Below are positions 43,935-53,638 of a DNA stretch of 64,000 nt, piece by piece; the first letter of the stretch is position 1, and every line of letters begins with the position of its first letter. Origin of the DNA: Flaviflagellibacter rhizophilus. Lineage in GTDB: Bacteria; Pseudomonadota; Alphaproteobacteria; Rhizobiales; Methylopilaceae. Below the pieces are notes generated by a model. It ran no database searches. It was not told the DNA's origin and saw only the letters and a list, made by a program, of their open reading frames with translations. The stretch lies in NCBI RefSeq assembly GCF_033898525.1, contig NZ_JAXAFJ010000001.1, positions 124,001 through 188,000 on the forward strand, written 5' to 3'. A program made the position numbers and the translations under genes.

Positions 43935-44690
43935 TCAGAAGATGAAGCGGCTGATGATGGCGCCGACGCCAAGACAGGACGAGGTCAGGGAGGTCATGCG
44001 TGCGGCCCGGCTGTCGAGCATCCTGTCCAGCCGCGCGACCACGCCGGCGTCTTGTGTCTTCAGACGCCTCTTCCCAGCCAGCGAAATCGCGTGAGCCATG
44101 AACTCGACCTTGCTGATGGTCGAGCGGTGCATGCGGATGTAGTCGCCGCACCGGAATGCTTGCGCCTCTTCCGGTCCACCAAGCACGACATCCCTGCGGA
44201 AGCCGTTCAGCTGCATGAGGCCGGGGAGTCGCGGAACTGGCGCGAAGGACGGCCCATAGCGCTGCTTGAGGATGGCATGCAGATCAATCCTCTGTTCTTC
44301 AGGCACCAGCGCAAGGCCGGCTCCGCCCAAGACCAGATCCCTGTGCTGCAGATGCCCGAAGCCGAACACAAGGTCGCGCATGTTCCAGTGGATGACGTAG
44401 CGGTCGCGATGAAGAGCAAGGGACGCGTGCAGGCGGTCGATCATGACCCGTTCGATGTCATCCATTCGTGGGCAGGAATTCTCATCCGTGACCGCGAGCT
44501 CCTCGGCGATGGCGTGAGGAGCAAAGCTCGTGATGCGCCGGCTTTCGAGCTCCATGGCCGCAATGGAGGTAATCCGCGGGGACGCAGAAGCCAGGCCGCC
44601 GCTGTCGTAGAGGCCCTCCGAGGAATAATGAAGAATGGCGAAGCGCTCGGGCTGCCGCGCTGCGGCTCGGAAAAAATCGGCAGGCTGCAT
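43935..44690 (-). CDS. Protein of unknown function
   Basis: A 251-residue protein I cannot assign. It has FAILHYSSEGLYDSG near the N-terminus, a conserved-looking YVIHWNMRDLVFGF segment at about residue 108, and a short hydrophobic C-terminal end (SSCLGVGAIISRFIF) that could be a tail anchor. ATG at 44690 has AAGGGAGG upstream with 8-bp spacing, so translation is well supported. 225 bp upstream to RNase D hold no gene I can support. Confidence 0.7.
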   Translation of the reverse strand: MQPADFFRAAARQPERFAILHYSSEGLYDSGGLASASPRITSIAAMELESRRITSFAPHAIAEELAVTDENSCPRMDDIERVMIDRLHASLALHRDRYVIHWNMRDLVFGFGHLQHRDLVLGGAGLALVPEEQRIDLHAILKQRYGPSFAPVPRLPGLMQLNGFRRDVVLGGPEEAQAFRCGDYIRMHRSTISKVEFMAHAISLAGKRRLKTQDAGVVARLDRMLDSRAARMTSLTSSCLGVGAIISRFIF

Positions 44691-44915
44691 GTTCAGTTCC
44701 TCCCTTCGGCGCCAAGCGACGATGTGTTTAAGGACTATTATCCTATTCGTGCGCTGGTTGGAAGAACGCGCAGGTTGCACAAGGCTTCACCCAGACCGCT
44801 TCTGCCCCGGCCAGCACTCGCGCGCTTGCTCCGCGGGCACATGCGGTGCTAGCCCCTAGACGTCTCGCGCGCGCCCTGAAGGCGCGCTCTGCTCCTCCTG
44901 CGAAACGGCACGCTG

Positions 44916-45530
44916 ATGACCTTCCGCCTGCACCGCGGCGATCTTCCCGATGGCCTCACCTTCTCCGGCGCTGTCGCCATCGACACAGAGACCCTTGGCC
45001 TGAAGCCCCACCGCGACCGGCTGTGTCTTGTCCAGATCTCGGGCGGCGACGGCAATGCGGAGCTCGTCCAGATCCTTCCGGGGCAGACACGCGCGCCCAA
45101 TCTGGAAGCCCTGCTTCGCGATCGCTCGGTTCAGAAGCTGTTCCACTTCGCGCGGTTCGACGTCGCCGTCCTCTTCAAGACCTTCAACGTCATGCCTGAG
45201 CCGGTGTGGTGCACGAAGATCGCCTCGCGGCTGGTGCGCACCTATACGGATCGCCATGGTCTCAAGGACCTTGTGCGGGAACTGCTCGGCACCGACATCT
45301 CCAAGCAGCAGCAAAGTTCCGACTGGGGCGCCGAAACCCTGACGGAGGCACAACTCGCCTACGCCGCATCGGACGTGCTCTACCTTCACCAACTGAAGGA
45401 AAAGCTGGAAGTGCTGCTGCAGCGTGAAGGCCGCACGGCGCTGGCTGACGCCTGTTTTGCCTTTCTGCCGATCCGCGCCGCGCTCGACCTGACGGGCTTC
45501 GAGGATCAGGATATATTCTCGCACTCCTGA
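44916..45530 (+). CDS. Ribonuclease D-like 3'-5' exonuclease
   Basis: A 204-residue DEDDy exonuclease lacking the HRDC domains of E. coli RNase D, as usual in alphaproteobacteria. Motifs: AIDTET (Asp23, Glu25), HFARFD, and YAASDVLYL near residue 150. It trims tRNA and other RNA 3' ends. It lies 27 bp before lptC and may share its transcript. Confidence 0.9.
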   Translation: MTFRLHRGDLPDGLTFSGAVAIDTETLGLKPHRDRLCLVQISGGDGNAELVQILPGQTRAPNLEALLRDRSVQKLFHFARFDVAVLFKTFNVMPEPVWCTKIASRLVRTYTDRHGLKDLVRELLGTDISKQQQSSDWGAETLTEAQLAYAASDVLYLHQLKEKLEVLLQREGRTALADACFAFLPIRAALDLTGFEDQDIFSHS

Positions 45531-45557
45531 GGCGCTGCGCGCCGGAGACGCTGACGC

Positions 45558-46235
45558 GTGACGTTCGCCGACCAGAGTACCTTCTTCGTGGTGCCAAATG
45601 AGCGGGCGCGCGCGATATCCGCTGCGCGCAGGCACAGCCGGATCGTGCGCGCTTTGCGGCTCGCACTCCCGCTCCTCATCGTCGCGCTTCCGCTTCTTGC
45701 AGCCTTGCCCATGCTGCTGACGCCCGAGGCCGAGTTGCCGGACCTGGACCTCGCCGGCATCGGCCTTACTGGCACCGGAATTACGATGGAAAAACCTCGG
45801 ATGACCGGGTTCAGCGACAACCGCCGCGGCTACGAGGTGACCGCCTCCCGAGCCGAACAGAACCTGCTCAATCCCGGTGTGCTGGGGCTGTTCTCCCTAG
45901 AGGCTCGGATGGACTTGCAGGGCAATGGCTGGGCTGTTCTGGCCGCCGAGGAAGGCGTCCTGGACACGAAGGCGGAAGCCCTCGACCTCCGGAAAGACAT
46001 CCGGCTGGACACAGACAAGGGCGACCGGGTGCGCATGAGCGAAGCGAACATCCGGTTTCCGCAGGAAGAAATCATCTCCAACGCTCCGGTCGAACTTGCG
46101 AGCGGGAGCATGACGCTGACGGCGGCACGCATGCGTGTCACGGAAAACGGCGACGCCGCGACCTTCGAGGGCAGTGTGGTCATGATCCTTCAACCGCAGG
46201 GCTCCGCCACCGCCCCGACGAGGACAGCGCAATGA
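45558..46235 (+). CDS. lptC: LPS export protein LptC
   Basis: A 225-residue bitopic protein with one N-terminal helix (LALPLLIVALPLLAAL) and a periplasmic beta-jellyroll domain (GYEVTASRAEQN, LDLRKDIRLDTDKGDRV). It links the LptBFG ABC exporter to LptA in the LPS bridge. GTG at 45558 with GGAG upstream is the start. Its end overlaps lptA by 4 bp (ATGA). Confidence 0.88.
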   Translation: MTFADQSTFFVVPNERARAISAARRHSRIVRALRLALPLLIVALPLLAALPMLLTPEAELPDLDLAGIGLTGTGITMEKPRMTGFSDNRRGYEVTASRAEQNLLNPGVLGLFSLEARMDLQGNGWAVLAAEEGVLDTKAEALDLRKDIRLDTDKGDRVRMSEANIRFPQEEIISNAPVELASGSMTLTAARMRVTENGDAATFEGSVVMILQPQGSATAPTRTAQ

Positions 46236-46810
46236 GCGGCCGATTCCGCAACGCGGCTATTGCCCTGCTGGCTGGCGTGGCGCTCTCGACCGCCGCTCTT
46301 GCCCAGCAATCGGTTACGTCCGCCTTCACCGGCTTCTCCGGCAAGTCGGATCAGCCGGTCAAGATTGAAGCCGACAAGCTCGATGTGCGCGAACGCGACC
46401 AGGCGGCGGTGTTCTCCGGCGGCGTGATGGTTCAGCAGGGTCAGTCCGCACTGCGCGCCCGCCAGCTCACCATCCTCTATGACAGCGGAGCCGGCGCCGC
46501 TCCTGCTGCTTCGGCATCCGCTCCGGTATCCCCGATGGGGCGCAATATTCGCCGGCTGGAAGCGGAAGGCGCGGTGCAGGTCTCGTCCGGCGAGCAGAAG
46601 GCCTCCGGAGATCGCGGCGTGTTCGACATGGCCGCCAATCGGGCAACCCTGACCGGCAACGTGGTCGTGGTGCAGGGCCAGAACGTGCTGCGCGGCGATC
46701 GTCTGGTGGTGGACCTCACCACCCAGCAATCGCGTCTCGAAGGCGCAAGCGGCGGTGGAGGCCGGGTGCAGGGCGTGTTCACGCCCGGCCAGGCACGGCC
46801 GGGCCAGTAG
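46232..46810 (+). CDS. lptA: LPS bridge protein LptA
   Basis: A 192-residue periplasmic protein with a signal peptide (ALLAGVALSTAALA) and OstA-like jellyroll (VKIEADKLDVRERDQAAVFSG, TLTGNVVVVQGQNVLRGD). It carries LPS across the periplasm. Coupled to lptC and followed 5 bp later by lptB. Confidence 0.9.
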   Translation: MSGRFRNAAIALLAGVALSTAALAQQSVTSAFTGFSGKSDQPVKIEADKLDVRERDQAAVFSGGVMVQQGQSALRARQLTILYDSGAGAAPAASASAPVSPMGRNIRRLEAEGAVQVSSGEQKASGDRGVFDMAANRATLTGNVVVVQGQNVLRGDRLVVDLTTQQSRLEGASGGGGRVQGVFTPGQARPGQ

Positions 46811-46815
46811 CGGGC

Positions 46816-47604
46816 ATGTCCTTCATGTTCGGCTTTCGCCGCCGCCCAGCCGACCCTTCACCCGAATTGCACGGCGATGCCGTCGGCTGGCTGGAGGCTC
46901 ATGGCCTTGCCAAGAGCTATGGTGGCCGAAAGGTCGTGAAGGGCGTCAGCCTTGCGGTGGCGCGGGGCGAAGCCGTCGGCGTGCTCGGGCCGAACGGCGC
47001 CGGGAAAACCACCGTGTTCTACATGATCTCGGGCCTGGTGGCCGCAGATGCGGGACGCATCGAACTCAACGGCCAGGATGTCACACCACTGCCGATGTAC
47101 CGCCGCGCGAGGCTCGGCATCGGCTACCTTCCGCAGGAAGCGAGCATTTTCCGTGGCCTGAACGTCGAGGACAATATCCGCGCGATCCTTGAGGTCGTGG
47201 AGCCCGATCGCCGCCGACGCGCCGAGACGCTGGAGGACCTGCTGGACGAGTTCGGCATTGCGCGGCTTCGCAAATCGCCTTCGATTGCGCTGTCCGGCGG
47301 CGAGCGGCGACGTCTGGAGATCGCACGTGCGCTGGCAAGCAATCCCGATTTCATGCTGCTGGACGAGCCGTTCGCCGGCGTCGATCCCATCGCGGTGGCC
47401 GATATCAGGCTGCTGGTGCGCCACCTCACCGCGCGCGGCATCGGGGTTTTGATCACCGATCACAATGTCCGCGAGACGCTCGGGCTCATCGACCGCGCCT
47501 ACATCATTCACTCAGGGCAGGTGCTGATGCATGGCACACCCGAGGAAATCGTGGTCCACCCCGATGTGAGACGGCTTTACCTCGGCGAGGAATTCCGGCT
47601 TTAA
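46816..47604 (+). CDS. lptB: LPS export ATPase LptB
   Basis: A 262-residue ATPase of the LPS exporter. Walker A GPNGAGKTT, signature LSGGERRR, Walker B FMLLDEPFAGVDPIA and the H-loop ITDHNVRETL, a typical LptB sequence. It carries a short extra N-terminus of about 25 residues. The lptFG permease genes are not in the window. Confidence 0.95.
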   Translation: MSFMFGFRRRPADPSPELHGDAVGWLEAHGLAKSYGGRKVVKGVSLAVARGEAVGVLGPNGAGKTTVFYMISGLVAADAGRIELNGQDVTPLPMYRRARLGIGYLPQEASIFRGLNVEDNIRAILEVVEPDRRRRAETLEDLLDEFGIARLRKSPSIALSGGERRRLEIARALASNPDFMLLDEPFAGVDPIAVADIRLLVRHLTARGIGVLITDHNVRETLGLIDRAYIIHSGQVLMHGTPEEIVVHPDVRRLYLGEEFRL

Positions 47605-47671
47605 ATAGCTCACCGGGCCAGCATGCAAGAAATGGCCCATTTCGCCGGGCGCCCTTAGCGATCAGGAGCCA

Positions 47672-49174
47672 ATGTCGCTTTCTCCCAGACTGATGATGCG
47701 TCAGAGCCAGTCGCTCGTCATGACGCCGCAGCTGATGCAGGCCATCAAGCTGCTCCAGCTGTCGAGTCTGGATCTCGAGAACTACGTCTCACAGGAAATC
47801 GAGAGCAACCCGCTTCTGGAGCGCGCAGAAGCAGATGGACCCATCGGAGCCGACGGTGGGACCGCGACCGCGGAGAGCGCTGCTCCGGAGGCGGCCGACT
47901 GGCTGCAGCACGACCTGCCGGAAAGCCGCGCAGCGCTTGAGACGGACATGGGCGCCGATCTGGTCAACATGTTTCCCGACGAGCCGGCGGCACAGCCTTC
48001 CGGGGACAGCTATGTAGCATCGTCGTGGGCGGGGCTCGGCGCGGGCGCTGACGACATGGACGCCAGCCTGGAAAGCCTGCCGGGTGCGGAGCTTTCCCTG
48101 CCGGAACATCTGGAAGCCCAACTCGGGCTCGCCACCACCGACCCGGCTGTCAGGATGATCGGGCGCGGCGTCATCGATTGCATAGACGAGGCTGGCTATT
48201 TCCGTGACGACCCGGCTCTGCTCGCCGAGCGGCTGGGTGTGACGAGGGAAGAAATCGTCCATGCCTTGAGGATGGTTCAGGGCTTTGACCCGTGCGGCGT
48301 CGGCGCGCGGGATTTGAGGGAATGCCTCGCCATCCAGCTGCGAGAGCGCAACCGCCTGGACCCGGCGATGGAGCGTTTCCTCGAACATCTTGATCTCGTC
48401 GCGCGACGTGACCTGCCCGCGTTGCGGCGGCTGTGCGAGGTGGACAACGACGACCTCCACGAAATGATCGCGGAAATCCGGCGCCTCAATCCCAAGCCGG
48501 GCCTTCTGGTTGGCGGCGGCCATGTGCAGACCGTGATACCGGACGTTCTTGTGCGCGCCGCGCCGGATGGCAGCTGGCTTATCGAGCTAAACACAGAGAC
48601 GCTGCCGCGCGTGCTTGTGAATCAAACCTACTACGCACGGATTTCGCAGCACCCCATGGCTCCGGGCGAAAAAGCCTTTCTTGCCGAGTGCCTGCAGAAT
48701 GCCAATTGGCTGACCCGCAGTCTTGAGCAGCGCGCCCGCACCGTGCTGAAAGTGGCCTCCGAGATCGTGCGCCAGCAGGACGGTTTCCTACGCCACGGAG
48801 TGCACCGCCTGCGCCCCATGAATCTTCGCGCGGTCGCCGACGCCATCGGGATGCATGAATCTACCGTCTCCCGCGTCACCTCGAACAAGTACATCGCGAC
48901 GCCGCGGGGGCTCTACGAACTCAAATACTTCTTCACGGCCGCCATTTCGGCGACCGGGCATCAGGAATCGCATTCCGCCGAGGCCGTTCGCCACCGCATT
49001 CGCCAGATGATCGACCGCGAACCGCCGGCTAGCGTACTTTCCGATGACGCGATCGTGCAGTCGCTCCGCGACAATGGCGTGGATATCGCCCGGCGAACGG
49101 TCGCTAAGTACCGGGAGTCGATGGGCATTCCATCCTCGGTCCAACGCCGCAGGGAGAAGGTCGCCTCGGCCTGA
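47672..49174 (+). CDS. rpoN: RNA polymerase sigma-54 factor RpoN
   Basis: A 500-residue sigma-54. The Gln-rich activator region I (LVMTPQLMQAIKLLQLS) is at the N-terminus, the core-binding part follows (DPCGVGARDLRECL), then the helix-turn-helix (MHESTVSRVTSNKY) and the RpoN box ARRTVAKYRE near the C-terminus. It sits after lptB as in most alphaproteobacteria. It would serve the importer promoter at 18.28 kb. Confidence 0.96.
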   Translation: MSLSPRLMMRQSQSLVMTPQLMQAIKLLQLSSLDLENYVSQEIESNPLLERAEADGPIGADGGTATAESAAPEAADWLQHDLPESRAALETDMGADLVNMFPDEPAAQPSGDSYVASSWAGLGAGADDMDASLESLPGAELSLPEHLEAQLGLATTDPAVRMIGRGVIDCIDEAGYFRDDPALLAERLGVTREEIVHALRMVQGFDPCGVGARDLRECLAIQLRERNRLDPAMERFLEHLDLVARRDLPALRRLCEVDNDDLHEMIAEIRRLNPKPGLLVGGGHVQTVIPDVLVRAAPDGSWLIELNTETLPRVLVNQTYYARISQHPMAPGEKAFLAECLQNANWLTRSLEQRARTVLKVASEIVRQQDGFLRHGVHRLRPMNLRAVADAIGMHESTVSRVTSNKYIATPRGLYELKYFFTAAISATGHQESHSAEAVRHRIRQMIDREPPASVLSDDAIVQSLRDNGVDIARRTVAKYRESMGIPSSVQRRREKVASA

Positions 49175-49330
49175 GACGGCGCCGTCCCCCGCTTCATCGG
49201 CCGGCTGCATTGACTTCGGTGGGGGCCCTCCGTACCTCTGTGTATCGCGGCGGGCCCACGATTGGGCCGTTGCAGGACGCCTCACCGTGAGCGCGCCTAC
49301 GCAAGCGGTAACATCAATGAGCCTTCTTCG

Positions 49331-49795
49331 ATGTTGAGCGATCTTCTGTTACCCGGCGCGGTCATTCCGACGCTCAAGGTTGGCAACAAGAAGCAGGCTA
49401 TCCAGGAACTCGCAGCGCGTGCGGCGGCCTTTGTCGACGTGCCTGAGCGCGAGATTTTCGAGACCCTGCTCCAGAGGGAGCGGCTGGGCTCCACCGGCGT
49501 CGGCAACGGCATCGCCATCCCTCATGGCAAGCTGACGCGCATCACCAATCTGTTCGGCATGTTCGCCCGCCTCGAACGCTCCATCGATTTCGATGCGCTG
49601 GACAGTGAGCCCGTGGACCTCGTTTTCCTGATCCTGGCGCCCGAGGGTGCCGGCGCCGACCACCTGAAGGCTCTTGCTCGCGTGGCCCGCGTGCTGCGCG
49701 ACCAATCGACGGCGCAGAAGCTGCGGGCGACGCGCGACCCGGCAGCACTTCACGCGGTTCTCACCCAACCCTCCGCATCCTCCAACGCGGCCTAA
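49331..49795 (+). CDS. ptsN: Nitrogen-PTS EIIA protein PtsN
   Basis: A 154-residue phosphocarrier of the nitrogen-related PTS. The phosphorylated His is in GNGIAIPHGK (about 65). ATG at 49331 matches the family start MLSDLLLPGAV; the longer frame is not similar. In many relatives an hpf/raiA gene lies between rpoN and ptsN; here only 156 bp separate them and hold no gene. Confidence 0.93.
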   Translation: MLSDLLLPGAVIPTLKVGNKKQAIQELAARAAAFVDVPEREIFETLLQRERLGSTGVGNGIAIPHGKLTRITNLFGMFARLERSIDFDALDSEPVDLVFLILAPEGAGADHLKALARVARVLRDQSTAQKLRATRDPAALHAVLTQPSASSNAA

Positions 49796-49875
49796 CCTTC
49801 CCGTCTCATGAAACGGTTTCGTAAAGGAACCGGAAACCATGAGAAGTGAGAAGTTTTGTAAAATTGTACCTTTTT

Positions 49876-49901
49876 GGAACAAGCTTCCCCGATAGCCAGT
49901 T
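49876..49901 (+). promoter_or_regulatory. EcfG-like promoter of the response regulator
   Basis: GGAAC-N18-GTT (i.e. GGAAC-N17-aGTT), one mismatch in the -10 element. It lies 54 bp before the response-regulator start codon. Confidence 0.45.
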
Positions 49902-49954
49902 GCACAAGTAACTGTTGAAACAAGCCGCAAGGCTTACATTGATCGGGAATGCTC

Positions 49955-50314
49955 ATGCAGACCGTTCTAGTCGTCGAAGATGAAGCCATCATCGCGATGG
50001 ACCTCGCCTTCTCCATCGAGGCCATGGGCTATCGCGTCATTGGCCCCGCGAGCAATTGCGAGGAGGCGTGCCGTCTCGCCCGCCTGGACTATCCAGACCT
50101 GCTGTTGATGGACATCAGCATTCTTGGTCCCGTCGACGGGATCGACACGGCTCGTACCATCAAGCAGGAGCGGGACACGCCCGTCGTTTTCCTCACCGCG
50201 GAGGCCGACGCGCGCACCCGGTCACGTGCCGAAGCTGTCGGTGCCAGGGCCTTTTTGAGCAAGCCATGCTCGCCCGATCAGATGCAGAGCGTGCTGGAGA
50301 AGGCACTGGCCTGA
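49955..50314 (+). CDS. Single-domain response regulator
   Basis: A 119-residue CheY-like receiver domain with no output domain. Acidic pocket VVEDEAI, phospho-Asp53 in LLMDISIL, Thr in FLTAEA and Lys in FLSKPC. ATG at 49955 is preferred to ATG at 49949 because CGGGA gives a 6-bp spacer only for the later one. An EcfG-like promoter precedes it, suggesting a role in general stress phosphorelay. Confidence 0.9.
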   Translation: MQTVLVVEDEAIIAMDLAFSIEAMGYRVIGPASNCEEACRLARLDYPDLLLMDISILGPVDGIDTARTIKQERDTPVVFLTAEADARTRSRAEAVGARAFLSKPCSPDQMQSVLEKALA

Positions 50315-50320
50315 GCGGAT

Positions 50321-52303
50321 TTATTCCGCTGATAGAGCAGCCACTGGATCAAGCCTCGCAGCCTTCAAAGCCGGGGCAAAGCCGAACACCACGCCTGTCA
50401 GAACCGCACAGCCGAACGCCATGAGAACAGGCGACAGCGTGAACTGAAGCGGCAGTCCGGCGGCCTGGATGGCGAAGCCGGCCGCGAAGCCAAGCATCAC
50501 GCCGAACGTTCCCCCGAATGCCGCCACCACGACGGCCTCGGTCAGGAACTGCTGCAGAATGTTGCGCGTGGATGCACCCGTTGCCATGCGGATGCCGATC
50601 TCGCGGGTGCGCTCGGTCACGCTCATCAGCATGATGTTCATGATGCCGATGCCGCCCACCAGCAACGAGATGGACGCGATCGACGCCAGCAGGATCGACA
50701 AGGTCTGCTGGGTGGCGTTCACGGCTTCGATGAACGAGGCCATGTTGCGGATCTGGAAGTCCTCGCGCCCGTGACGCTTCGTGAGGATGGTGCGGATATC
50801 GGCCTCCGTCTGCGCGATCTGCCCCACATCCTCGGCGGCGACCGTGATCATCCGCACGAAGCGCTCGCCGAACAGCCTGAGCCCGCCCGAGGTGATTGGA
50901 ACGATGATGGTATCGTCCTGGTCGCCGCCGCCGGGAGACGCGCCTTTCGGCGACATCACGCCGACCACCTGGAACGGAACGTTCTTCACGAGGACGAAGC
51001 TGCCGAGCGGATCGGATTCGCCGAACAGGTTTTTCGCGACCGTCTGGCCAAGCACGGCCACCGTGGCCTGCGCGTCCTGATCCTCCCTCGTGAAGAAACT
51101 CCCGGACTGCACCGGCCAGTTTCGCACGGTGGGCAGATCGGGTGATGTTGCGCTGGCGGTGGTCTGGTAATCCCGGTTTCCGAGCCGCAGCGTCACGCTG
51201 CCGGAGCGCTCCGGCACCGCGGCGATGACGTTGGGGATCTCCTGAACGATGGCGTCCGCATCGTCGGGGATGAGCGTCGCGATCGTTCCCCCCTCGCCCG
51301 TCCGCTCGTTTGGCGCACCGGGGCGTATCATCAGGAGGTTCGACCCCAGGGAACCGATGCGCTGGGCCACCTGCTGCTTGGCCCCCTCGCCCACCGCGAG
51401 CATGGCAACCACCGATGCCACGCCGATCATGATGCCGAGAAGCGTCAGCACCGTGCGGAAGATGTTGCTCCGCAAGGCGCGGACAGCCATCTTTGCGGCC
51501 TCGGCGCTTTCATCCAGCAGCGAAGTCTGGGCGCTGCCGCCGTGCGGAGCGGGCAGCGCGGGCCCGCCCGTCGTCCGACGCGGTTCCGGCCCAGTGTCGG
51601 ATACGATGCGGCCGTCGCGGATCTCGATCAGACGGCGGGCGTGCTGCGCCACCTCCTTGTCGTGGGTGATGAGAATGACGGTGTGGCCCCCATCGGCCAG
51701 GGACGCCAGCAGGGCCATGACGTCCGCGCCGCTTCGCGTATCCAGCGCGCCCGTCGGCTCGTCCGCAAGGATGATGCGCCCGCCGTTCATCAGCGCGCGT
51801 GCGATGGAGACCCGTTGCTGCTGGCCGCCGGAAAGCTGGTTCGGCCGGTGGTCAAGCCGCTCCTCGAGGCCCAGCCGCCCAAGCAGTTCGGCACTGCGCG
51901 CGCGGCGTTCCTCCGGCACCAGGCCCGCATAAATCGCCGGAACCTCCACGTTCTCCATGGCGGTGGCGGCGGCGATGAGGTTGTAGCTCTGGAAGACGAA
52001 GCCGAACTCGTCGCGGCGGAGGCGCGCCAGTTCGTCCCGCCCGAATTCCGAGACATCGCGGCCAGCGAACCGATACTGTCCGCGGCTTGGCCGGTCGAGG
52101 CAGCCGAGGATGTTCATCAGCGTCGACTTGCCGGAACCGGACGCACCCATGATCGCCACGAACTCGCCGGGATAGATGGCGAGCGAGATGCCGCGCAGCA
52201 CCTCCACGGGCACGGCCCCGCCATAGGTCTTTCCGACATCGCGGAGTTCTATCAGCGGCTCGGCCGCCTGGATGGGGGCCGTGCGGAAGCCCGCTTCGTT
52301 CAC
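50321..52303 (-). CDS. macB: MacB-type ABC exporter (ATPase-permease)
   Basis: A 660-residue MacB homologue with an N-terminal ATPase (MGASGSGKSTLMNILG, LSGGQQQRV, ILADEPTGALD), one helix at about residue 285, a large periplasmic domain and three C-terminal helices. GTG at 52303 overlaps the macA stop (GTGA) and gives the proper N-terminus; a longer frame is a shadow over macA. With MacA it exports macrolides, peptides or similar compounds through a TolC-type channel, which is not encoded nearby. Confidence 0.93.
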   Translation of the reverse strand: MNEAGFRTAPIQAAEPLIELRDVGKTYGGAVPVEVLRGISLAIYPGEFVAIMGASGSGKSTLMNILGCLDRPSRGQYRFAGRDVSEFGRDELARLRRDEFGFVFQSYNLIAAATAMENVEVPAIYAGLVPEERRARSAELLGRLGLEERLDHRPNQLSGGQQQRVSIARALMNGGRIILADEPTGALDTRSGADVMALLASLADGGHTVILITHDKEVAQHARRLIEIRDGRIVSDTGPEPRRTTGGPALPAPHGGSAQTSLLDESAEAAKMAVRALRSNIFRTVLTLLGIMIGVASVVAMLAVGEGAKQQVAQRIGSLGSNLLMIRPGAPNERTGEGGTIATLIPDDADAIVQEIPNVIAAVPERSGSVTLRLGNRDYQTTASATSPDLPTVRNWPVQSGSFFTREDQDAQATVAVLGQTVAKNLFGESDPLGSFVLVKNVPFQVVGVMSPKGASPGGGDQDDTIIVPITSGGLRLFGERFVRMITVAAEDVGQIAQTEADIRTILTKRHGREDFQIRNMASFIEAVNATQQTLSILLASIASISLLVGGIGIMNIMLMSVTERTREIGIRMATGASTRNILQQFLTEAVVVAAFGGTFGVMLGFAAGFAIQAAGLPLQFTLSPVLMAFGCAVLTGVVFGFAPALKAARLDPVAALSAE

Positions 52304-53544
52304 AGGCGCAGACCCGGCGTGCGCGGACCACCGGTGCGCCGCTGCCCACCCGAGGCTCCCCCGGCCGCTCCATCGTTGACGAGGACCTTGTCGCCCTCGC
52401 TCAGTCCCGACCTGATCTCCGCCGTCACCCGGTTCTTGACGCCGATCTCCACTGGCCGCTCTTCGACCCCGGAGCCCGCTGCCACACGGGCGGTGTAGCG
52501 TCCACTGCCCGGCCGGCCGCGTTCGCGCAGAGCCGAGAGGGGAACCGTCAGCACGTCCTTTGCTTCCGCGACCACGAAGAACACCTGGGCCGTCATCTGG
52601 GTCATCAGCTCGCGCTTCGGGTTCTCCACGTCGAACAGGGCCGTGTAGAGGACGACATTGTTGGTCACCTCCGGCGTCGGTAGAACCTGCCGCAATCTGC
52701 CCTCCCAACGCCGTTCCCCCGAACCAAGGGTGGTGAACTGCGCGAGCATGCCAATCGTCAGCCGCGAAATGTCGGCCTCCGACACCTGCGTCCACACTGT
52801 CATCGTGGAAAGATCGGCGACGCGCATCAGCACAGGCGCCTGCTGCGTCGCGTTGAGCGTCTGGCCCTGACGGGCATCGACGGAGACGACCGTCCCGTCC
52901 ATTGGCGCCAGTATCTTGGTGTAGCCGAGTGTCGCTTCGTCGCCGCGCAGCGTGGCTTCCGTCTGCTGGATCTGCGCCTTCAGCATGTCGACCTGCGCCG
53001 CGGCCGAGCGCGATCCCGCCTCCGCCGACTCGAAGGCGGACTCGGAGACGGCCCTCGTCGTCAGAAGGCGCTTCTGGCGCTCCAGACTCTGGTTTGCGAG
53101 GTCGCGTTGAGCTTCCTTGTCCGCGAGCTGAGCCTTCAGCGCAGCCAGCGAGGCACGGCCCGCAAGCACCTTGGTGTTCAACACGACCGGATCGATCTCG
53201 GCCAAAAGGTCGCCAGACTTGACCTCGTCTCCGACGACCACCGGGATCTTCTTCACCTGCCCGGAGACCTGCGCGCCCAGATCGACATATTCGAGCGGCT
53301 GCAGATTGCCGAGCGCCGCCACGGAATCCGTGACGGTGCCGCGAGTAACCTCAACCGTCGCGGGCTCGGCCTTCGGAGCCCCATCTTGCCAGTAGAAATA
53401 GCCGCCCACGCCCGCGCAGGCGATCAGCAGCAGGAGGAATATCGGCCACCGCCTGCGGCGACGGCGGACCGGACGCGCAGGCGCGCTTGCGGGTGATGAT
53501 GGCGGTGCAGCGAGATCGTTGGGTGCTTGGGGCTGGTCGAGCAT
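52300..53544 (-). CDS. macA: MacA-type membrane-fusion protein
   Basis: A 414-residue periplasmic adaptor with an N-terminal helix (RWPIFLLLLIACAGVGGYFYW), a lipoyl half (DLGAQVSGQVKKIPVVVGDEVKSG), a long alpha-hairpin and a beta-barrel. Pro/Ala-rich cytoplasmic start. Translationally coupled to macB. Convergent with nothing; its upstream gap to the stress flavoprotein stop is 94 bp. Confidence 0.92.
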   Translation of the reverse strand: MLDQPQAPNDLAAPPSSPASAPARPVRRRRRRWPIFLLLLIACAGVGGYFYWQDGAPKAEPATVEVTRGTVTDSVAALGNLQPLEYVDLGAQVSGQVKKIPVVVGDEVKSGDLLAEIDPVVLNTKVLAGRASLAALKAQLADKEAQRDLANQSLERQKRLLTTRAVSESAFESAEAGSRSAAAQVDMLKAQIQQTEATLRGDEATLGYTKILAPMDGTVVSVDARQGQTLNATQQAPVLMRVADLSTMTVWTQVSEADISRLTIGMLAQFTTLGSGERRWEGRLRQVLPTPEVTNNVVLYTALFDVENPKRELMTQMTAQVFFVVAEAKDVLTVPLSALRERGRPGSGRYTARVAAGSGVEERPVEIGVKNRVTAEIRSGLSEGDKVLVNDGAAGGASGGQRRTGGPRTPGLRL

Positions 53545-53638
53545 TTATGGTCCAGGCGGCGCCGGGAAGCGCCGTTCTGCACCATTTACGCGGCCCAAAG
53601 CATTACCCTGCGCTCGAAGCTCGGGATGTTGCCCCGCG

